From NCBI GenBank assembly GCA_017936205.1, contig JAGBGB010000109.1, positions 1 to 8,284 on the forward strand: a stretch of 8,284 bases of DNA, written 5' to 3'. This DNA is from Oscillospiraceae bacterium. GTDB lineage: Bacteria; Bacillota; Clostridia; Oscillospirales; Oscillospiraceae. Of this stretch, positions 1-4,388 are shown piece by piece. Both the position numbers and the translations under genes were made by a program. The notes under the pieces were generated by a model. The model saw only the letters and a list, made by a program, of their open reading frames with translations. It ran no database searches and was not told the DNA's origin. Numbering within the stretch: position 1 is the stretch's first letter; every line of letters begins with the position of its first letter.

Positions 1-5
1 ATGCG

Positions 6-23
6 CGCCCCTACGCAGCGGTG
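6..23 (-). repeat. Edge copy of the GTAGGGGCG intergenic repeat
   Basis: CGCCCCTACG at 6-15 is the reverse complement of CGTAGGGGCG, the core of the two hairpin repeats at 4067-4101 and 4221-4257. It is followed by GGTG (20-23), matching the CACC that precedes the core in the other copies. The hairpin half differs here or is cut off by the window edge, so this is a probable third, partial or diverged member. Confidence 0.4.
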
Positions 24-89
24 AACGAAGTAGTGCGATAAATCGGAATTTGAAAGGTGATTGGGGTATGGATGCTGTATATTGGTTGT

Positions 90-118
90 ATGATACTATA
101 TGCTTGGGGGCTTGTCAA
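90..118 (-). promoter_or_regulatory. Minus-strand housekeeping promoter candidate
   Basis: Read on the minus strand, a perfect TTGACA (118-113) is followed after exactly 17 bases by TATCAT (95-90), which is 5 of 6 to the TATAAT consensus. Transcription would start near position 83 and run left out of the window, implying a divergent gene there. The -10 lies in a small perfect palindrome, GTAT-G-ATAC (88-96), which could be an operator. No minus-strand ribosome binding site or start codon is evident between the promoter and position 1, so the leader must exceed about 80 bases. Confidence 0.5.
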
Positions 119-340
119 GGAAACCTTTGAAAGGGGGATAGGGGAGTGGGCTTGGTGTATGCGGTTATAGTGCTTGAAGAGAAATGGGGTGTATGAGGTG
201 GGTTGCTTTGAAATGCTTTGGTGTTGATTTATGAAGCATGGCCTATGATTGTTGTTGTATTTGTCAATTTTCCGCAGTGAAATTTGTGAATAGCGTTGTA
301 TTATTAAAAAAATAATGTTTTTTCTCTTTCAAAAAAGTAG

Positions 341-355
341 AGTATATGATATACT
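341..355 (+). promoter_or_regulatory. Palindromic operator/-10 region ahead of ygfM-xdhD
   Basis: AGTATAT-G-ATATACT is a perfect inverted repeat with 7-base arms about a single G. It contains two possible -10 hexamers for the downstream operon, TATGAT (345-350) and TATACT (350-355). No good -35 lies at the right distance (TTTCAA at 327-332 is the best for TATACT), so the promoter may need an activator. A regulator dimer bound here would cover the -10. The site is 73 bases before the ygfM start codon. The palindrome is seen directly; the operator role is inferred. Confidence 0.4.
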
Positions 356-414
356 GTATTTGAAAAAGTGGGTGTTCGGGTCAAATTCGGGCATCCGCAA
401 GAGATTCGACAATC

Positions 415-420
415 AGGAGG
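415..420 (+). promoter_or_regulatory. Ribosome binding site fixing the ygfM start
   Basis: A full AGGAGG lies 8 bases before the ATG at 429. The earlier in-frame ATG at 315 has only an AT-rich stretch ahead of it, and its 38 extra residues match nothing in the family. The conserved N-terminus of FAD subunits begins at 429. Confidence 0.85.
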
Positions 421-428
421 TTAGATTT

Positions 429-1124
429 ATGATCATCCATCGTCCTCAAACGGCTGCCGAAGCGGTCCAGCTCCGATATGCAAGCCCCGATACCACGGCT
501 TACCTTGCCGGCGGTACGGATGACCTGCGTCTGGGTGGGGCTGCAGAAGGAAAAGAACTGATCGATATTAACGCATTGGGTTTTGACACAATTGAAGACA
601 AAGACGGCAAGATCTATATTGGCGCACGGGTCACCCTACAGAAGCTGGTGGAAAGTGATCTGATCCCTGCATTCATTAAGGATGCGGCGAAGTTCTGCTC
701 CTCTTTTGTAAAGCGTAATTCCGCCACCGTAGGTGGCAATCTTGCTCTCCGTCGGGATGACAGCTATCTGGCTGCAGCTCTCTGTGTGGCAGATGCAAAG
801 CTCCTCGCTCTAAGTGCGAAGGGGGAGAAGGAAGAGCCTGTTTATGATTATCTGAAGGGTGCTTGCAAGTGCCTGCTTATGTACATCGTCATTGAGAAGG
901 ATCGGGAAGGCTGGGTCAAGCGTTTCGGCAATACCTCTGCCAGCCATGCGACCCTGATCGCAGCTGCCGGTAACGGCATTTATGCCCTGAGCGTAAAGGG
1001 CAGCGGCTTGGCTTGCGGCAATACCCCCGATTTGTACGAGACTATGGAGTTCTGTGATGATTTGGCAGGCAGTGCCGAGTACAAGAAATACCTTGCCAAA
1101 ACCGTCTTTTCTCTGAGGAGGTAA
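429..1124 (+). CDS. ygfM: FAD-binding subunit of a molybdenum hydroxylase (YgfM-like)
   Basis: This 231-residue protein belongs to the FAD-binding family of CO dehydrogenase/xanthine dehydrogenase medium subunits. It should pass electrons from the molybdenum/iron-sulfur part of the enzyme to FAD and on to an acceptor, in the cytoplasm. Two FAD motifs are visible: AGGTDDL at residues 27-33 and TVGGN at 100-104. The second is followed by LALRRDDS where XdhB proteins have a CNGVTSADS-type sequence. The C-terminal domain (about 155-231) includes the GSAEYKKYLAK stretch typical of the family. At 231 residues it is shorter than E. coli YgfM (about 259) and XdhB (about 292). The start at 429 has AGGAGG at 415-420. 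Its stop is 4 bases from the xdhD start, so the two are surely co-expressed, as in E. coli where ygfM lies beside xdhD. Assignment to the FAD family is secure; the YgfM name rests on remembered sequence similarity and gene order. Confidence 0.88.
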   Translation: MIIHRPQTAAEAVQLRYASPDTTAYLAGGTDDLRLGGAAEGKELIDINALGFDTIEDKDGKIYIGARVTLQKLVESDLIPAFIKDAAKFCSSFVKRNSATVGGNLALRRDDSYLAAALCVADAKLLALSAKGEKEEPVYDYLKGACKCLLMYIVIEKDREGWVKRFGNTSASHATLIAAAGNGIYALSVKGSGLACGNTPDLYETMEFCDDLAGSAEYKKYLAKTVFSLRR

Positions 1125-1128
1125 GAAT

Positions 1129-4005
1129 ATGTATAGATGCAGAATCAACGGCGAAGACATCCGCCTCTTGGGCGAGCCCACAGAGCGACTGAGAGATGTT
1201 CTGTACCGTACCGGCTATCTTTCTGTCCGTGACAGTGACGATGCAGAGGGCTTTGCAGGTTCGGATACCATTATTTTTAACGGAGAGCTGAAGTACTCCA
1301 ACTTCATCCTGCTCTATCAGGCTGAGGGTGCTGAGATCCGCACTGCTGAGGGCCTTTTGAAGGGCAGAGAGCTGAACTATGTGCAGAAGGCCATGATCTC
1401 TGCGGGCATCGTTGCCAGTGCATACAATGCGGCGACTGCATCCCTGATCCTGACCTGGCTGCTGGAAAAGAATCCCTACCCCTCCAGAGAGGAGATCAAG
1501 GAGGTCCTCACCGGCATTTTCATCCGTGATGCAGGCTATGAGCATTACTATCTTGCAGTAAAGCTGGCAATCGAGCTCCGTGACACAGGTGCTTATCAGA
1601 GCGAAATTGCGCCTTCCTTCCGTCCCAAGTTAGAGGTCATCGGCAAGCCCGTAGACAAGATCGATGGTGCTGCACTGGTTTCCGGTGAGCCTGTGTTCGT
1701 TGAGGATAAGGTTCCTGCAAACGCATGGTGCCTCCATGTGCTCCGCAGCCCCTTCGCCAGCGCCTACATTAAGAGCATTGACGTCTCCGAGGCTGAGAAG
1801 TTAGACGGGGTCGCTGCCATTATTACCGCTGAGAACTGCCCCGATGTGTACTATATGCAGGCAGGACAGGGCAACCCCGAGCCTTCTCCCCATGACCGCC
1901 GCCTGTTTAACCGCAAGGTTCGCCATGTAGGCGACCGTGTTGCCGGCATCGTAGCAAGAAATAAGGAGATCGCCTATAAGGCAGCCTCCTTAATTAAAGT
2001 AGAATATGAACCCACAGAAGCCATCTTCACTGTAGAAGAGGCTATGGCAGAGGGAGCTCCTCTGGTACATAACGGCCCCGTGCAGTACAATGCCGGTGCT
2101 CCCGATGATCTGGAGGAATTCAATGCCCGTGCAGGAGATGAGCGTGAGGGCAAGGTAGTCTACCAGTTCCCCCTCCATGCAAATATTCAGAAGAATATTG
2201 CAGCCTCCAACAAGGGACATATCGGTGATATGGAGAAGGGCTTTGCAGAGGCTGACGAGATCGTAGACGTGACCTATCAGACCACGCAGATCCAGCATAC
2301 TCCTCTGGAACCCCATGTTTGCTACGCTCATGTAGAGAACGGCCGTTTGGTGGTCAATGCCTCCACTCAGGTTCCTTATCACCTGCGCCGCATCTGCAGC
2401 TGGGTCTGCGGTATTCCCGAGAACAAGATCCACATTATCAAAGAGCGTGTGGGCGGCGGCTATGGCAGCAAGCAGGACATTCTGGTAGAAGAGCTCACTG
2501 CTTATGCAGCCTGGTCCACCGGCAAGCCCGTTTACTACCGCAATACCCGTGAGGAAGAATTCATTGCCAACTCCACCCGTCACCCCATGCGTTGCCGTGT
2601 GAAGATGGGTGGCAAGAAGGACGGCACCATTACCGCCATCTTTATGGAGGTCTGTGCCAATACCGGCCCCTACGGCAATCACTGCTTGACCGTTCCCATG
2701 AACAGCTGCTCCAAGACCCTGCCTCTGTTCAAGGTAGACAATATGGGCTATGACCTGAAGGTCTTCTACACCAATACTCCCCCTGCCGGTGCATATCAGG
2801 GCTACGGCACTCCCAAGGGAACCTATGCCCTCATGATGGCCATGGCAGAGCTGGCTGAGAAGCTGGGCATCGACTACAAGGAGATGGTCTCCAAGAACCA
2901 CATCGAAGAAGGCTATATGCTTGAGATCCTCAAGGGTCTGGGCGAAGGCCGTGAGGGCAATGTGGTTCCCGTTGGCTCCTGCGGTCTGGAAGAAGCCATT
3001 GCAAAGGGCTGCGAAATGATCGACTGGGGCAAGAAGGAGGTTTCCGAAGATCCCGATTGGAAGATCGGTAAGGGCTTTGCCATGATCATGCAGGGCTCCG
3101 GCCTTCCCGGTTTGGACCATGCAGAAGCCATTGCCAAGCTGGAAACCGACGGCACGGTGATCCTCAACAGCGGCGGTGCGGATCTGGGCACAGGTTTGGA
3201 TACCATTTCTGCAAAGATCGTTTCCGAAGTGCTCAAGCTGCCTATGGACAGAATTACCGTTGTTTCCGGTGACACAGATTCCTGTGCCTTCGATACCGGT
3301 TCCTACGCATCCTCCGGCACCTTCTTCTCCGGCAATGCCACTCTGATGGCAACCAACAACCTGAAGGAGAAGATCCTTGCCGAGGCTGCTCTGCAGCTGG
3401 AAGAGGCGGTAGAGGATTTGGATGTCCGTGCTCCCGGAGAGGTTTACTCCAAGAAGACCGGCGCATCTATTGACTACTACAAGCTGACTCACACCGCTAC
3501 CAGCGGTACCGGCAGAGGTCAGATGGTTGCCCACGGCAGCTATGTGACCATGGCAGCCTCTGTGCCCTACGGTGCACACTTCGCACAGGTGGCAGTCAAT
3601 GTAAAGACCGGCGAGATCAAGGTACAGAAGTTCTATGCCCTCCAGGATGCAGGCACACCCATTAACCCCGAGTGCGCTCTGACCCAGATCTATGGTGCAG
3701 TTATGAAGTCCATCGGTCACAGCCTGTATGAGAATATGGTGCTGGACCGGGACGGCAAGTGCATCAATGCAAACCTGACCGACTACGGCGCACCTATGAT
3801 CGGGGATGCTCCCGAGGACTTCAAGTCCGTCCTCATTGATGTAGACGATAAGGACGGCCCCTTCGGTGCAAAGTCTATTTCCGAGATCGCCTGCAACGGT
3901 GCAGCGCCTGCCATCGGCATCGCCATCCATGATGCCTGCGGTGTTTGGGTCCGCAGCTGGCCCATGACCCCGGAGAAGATCCTGAAGGCTTTAGGCAAGA
4001 TTTAA
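1129..4005 (+). CDS. xdhD: XdhD-like molybdopterin hydroxylase with cysteine-less ferredoxin domain
   Basis: This 958-residue cytoplasmic protein is close in length and motifs to E. coli XdhD (956), a putative hypoxanthine oxidase of the selenium-dependent molybdenum hydroxylase group. Residues 1-155 have the fold pattern of the [2Fe-2S] subunit (SVRDSDD at 32-38, NGE at 51-53, AGY at 135-137), yet the only Cys there is C4. The aldehyde oxidase/xanthine dehydrogenase hammerhead domain follows (about 180-300), then the molybdopterin domains. Active-site landmarks are STQVP (412-416, Q414 near Mo), GGGYGSKQD (442-450), AYQGYG (555-560) and KSISE with the likely catalytic base E919. Compared with bovine xanthine oxidase, Glu802 corresponds to Q449 and Arg880 to Q557, so purine contacts must differ. 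AGGAGG at 1116-1121 overlaps the end of ygfM, 7 bases before the ATG. Enzymes of this group may carry a labile selenium ligand on Mo, not selenocysteine, and no in-frame UGA is seen. Substrate is uncertain: hypoxanthine, xanthine or another N-heterocycle. Confidence 0.9.
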   Translation: MYRCRINGEDIRLLGEPTERLRDVLYRTGYLSVRDSDDAEGFAGSDTIIFNGELKYSNFILLYQAEGAEIRTAEGLLKGRELNYVQKAMISAGIVASAYNAATASLILTWLLEKNPYPSREEIKEVLTGIFIRDAGYEHYYLAVKLAIELRDTGAYQSEIAPSFRPKLEVIGKPVDKIDGAALVSGEPVFVEDKVPANAWCLHVLRSPFASAYIKSIDVSEAEKLDGVAAIITAENCPDVYYMQAGQGNPEPSPHDRRLFNRKVRHVGDRVAGIVARNKEIAYKAASLIKVEYEPTEAIFTVEEAMAEGAPLVHNGPVQYNAGAPDDLEEFNARAGDEREGKVVYQFPLHANIQKNIAASNKGHIGDMEKGFAEADEIVDVTYQTTQIQHTPLEPHVCYAHVENGRLVVNASTQVPYHLRRICSWVCGIPENKIHIIKERVGGGYGSKQDILVEELTAYAAWSTGKPVYYRNTREEEFIANSTRHPMRCRVKMGGKKDGTITAIFMEVCANTGPYGNHCLTVPMNSCSKTLPLFKVDNMGYDLKVFYTNTPPAGAYQGYGTPKGTYALMMAMAELAEKLGIDYKEMVSKNHIEEGYMLEILKGLGEGREGNVVPVGSCGLEEAIAKGCEMIDWGKKEVSEDPDWKIGKGFAMIMQGSGLPGLDHAEAIAKLETDGTVILNSGGADLGTGLDTISAKIVSEVLKLPMDRITVVSGDTDSCAFDTGSYASSGTFFSGNATLMATNNLKEKILAEAALQLEEAVEDLDVRAPGEVYSKKTGASIDYYKLTHTATSGTGRGQMVAHGSYVTMAASVPYGAHFAQVAVNVKTGEIKVQKFYALQDAGTPINPECALTQIYGAVMKSIGHSLYENMVLDRDGKCINANLTDYGAPMIGDAPEDFKSVLIDVDDKDGPFGAKSISEIACNGAAPAIGIAIHDACGVWVRSWPMTPEKILKALGKI

Positions 4006-4066
4006 AGATTTAGGTTTTTGCTCTTCGTAAGCAAAGCCACGGGTATGATTATAAACCTATTGTATA

Positions 4067-4101
4067 CGCCACCTGTAGGGGCGAAGCTATGTCTTCGCCC
4101 G
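4067..4101 (+). repeat. Intergenic hairpin repeat, copy A
   Basis: GGGCGAAG (4079-4086) pairs perfectly with CTTCGCCC (4093-4100) around a 6-base loop. The stem is preceded by CGCCACCTGTAG. The 29 bases 4073-4101 match the reverse complement of copy B (4221-4249) at 27 positions. Short, strongly paired repeats of this type are scattered between genes in many gut Clostridia (general recollection). No T run follows, so it is not a standard terminator, though it could stabilise the 3' end of the xdhD message. Confidence 0.75.
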
Positions 4102-4133
4102 TGGCATTTCCCTAATGATACAAGGAATCATGG

Positions 4134-4165
4134 TTGAGAAATGGAACAATTATATGAGATAATTG
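4134..4165 (+). promoter_or_regulatory. xdhA promoter candidate with overlapping operator
   Basis: TTGAGA (4134-4139, 5 of 6 to consensus) is followed after 18 bases by GATAAT (4158-4163, 5 of 6). An extended -10 TG sits at 4155-4156. Over the -10 lies a perfect inverted repeat, CAATTAT-ATGAG-ATAATTG (4147-4165), with 7-base arms and a 5-base spacer, as expected for a dimeric repressor site. Transcription would begin near 4170 and give a leader of about 220 bases containing repeat copy B and the 4333-4364 hairpin. The motifs are seen; the function is inferred. Confidence 0.45.
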
Positions 4166-4220
4166 CATCTCCTTACACTGTCCTGTATTTATGATAGGCT
4201 GTTTTAAGTCGATGGTCCTC

Positions 4221-4257
4221 CGGGCGAAGACACAGCTTCGCCCCTACGGATGGTGCG
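4221..4257 (-). repeat. Intergenic hairpin repeat, copy B (inverted)
   Basis: GGGCGAAG (4222-4229) pairs with CTTCGCCC (4236-4243) around a 6-base loop, followed by CCTACGGATGGTGCG. It is in the opposite orientation to copy A, and the two differ at only 2 of 29 aligned positions. Besides its own hairpin, it could pair with copy A over about 29 bases, enclosing the 4134-4165 promoter in the loop. Confidence 0.75.
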
Positions 4258-4284
4258 ACTCTTTTCCTGTGGCTAATACTGCCT

Positions 4285-4313
4285 TTGACAGTGTGCTTAT
4301 GAAAGATTTTAGT
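4285..4313 (+). promoter_or_regulatory. Second xdhA promoter candidate
   Basis: A perfect TTGACA (4285-4290) is followed after 17 bases by TTTAGT (4308-4313), only 3 of 6 to the -10 consensus. Transcription would begin near 4320, about 70 bases before xdhA. A perfect -35 with a poor -10 makes this weaker than the candidate at 4134-4163. It may be chance. Confidence 0.3.
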
Positions 4314-4332
4314 CTGGTTTAAGATTAGTAAC

Positions 4333-4364
4333 CGTCCTTTTGGCATTCAACGACCCAAAGGACG
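4333..4364 (+). promoter_or_regulatory. Leader hairpin before xdhA
   Basis: CGTCCTTT (4333-4340) pairs with AAAGGACG (4357-4364), and GG (4342-4343) can continue the stem with CC (4354-4355, or 4355-4356 if T4341 bulges). The loop is about 10 bases. The stem ends 11 bases before the AGGAGG at 4376-4381, which leaves the ribosome binding site open. No T run follows, so it is not a terminator. It could protect the 5' end of the mRNA or be part of a regulatory leader; I do not recognise a known riboswitch. Confidence 0.5.
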
Positions 4365-4388
4365 AGACGATATAAAGGAGGCACATTT

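Larger units (their letters stand above)
1..428. other. Upstream non-coding region
   Basis: No credible gene is visible in these 428 bases on either strand. An in-frame upstream ATG at 315 is not supported (see the first gene). The stretch from 61 to 300 is unusually G-rich and C-poor on the + strand: by hand count about 81 G and 20 C in 240 bases. It contains a partial repeat copy at the left edge, a strong minus-strand promoter candidate (90-118), a cluster of G runs (133-155) and an AT-rich stretch (300-360) with a perfect palindrome just ahead of the first gene. It reads as a regulatory region between a divergent gene left of the window and the + strand operon. Confidence 0.7.
4006..4388. 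other. Structured gap between xdhD and xdhA
   Basis: No gene is evident in these 383 bases. There is no convincing terminator after xdhD: TTTGCT (4017-4022) and AGCAAA (4030-4035) can form a small stem, but no T run follows. The gap holds two inverted copies of a hairpin repeat, an 8-base inverted repeat (4036-4043 with 4098-4105), two promoter candidates, an operator-like inverted repeat (4147-4165) and a leader hairpin just before the xdhA ribosome binding site. xdhABC therefore probably has its own promoter, although readthrough from xdhD is possible. Confidence 0.7.

Noticed and set aside
300..323. Terminator-like ATTATT/AATAAT stem followed by a T run at 318-323
   Set aside because: The stem is only six A-T pairs, too weak for a terminator, and fits better as an AT-rich promoter-proximal tract.
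315..428. N-terminal extension of the FAD subunit from the ATG at 315
   Set aside because: The 38 extra residues are encoded by AT-rich DNA that includes the likely promoter, have no ribosome binding site and match nothing in the family. AGGAGG lies before the ATG at 429.
1990..3930. 646-codon open frame antisense to xdhD
   Set aside because: It lies wholly opposite a well-supported gene, has low-complexity composition with no recognisable motif, and is explained by codon bias of the sense strand.
4017..4035. Terminator after xdhD (TTTGCT/AGCAAA stem)
   Set aside because: The stem is short and AT-rich and is followed by GCCACGGG, not a T run.
4306..4388. Molybdenum-cofactor or purine riboswitch before xdhA
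   Set aside because: Only one clear hairpin is present, and the conserved cores of those riboswitches are not recognisable.
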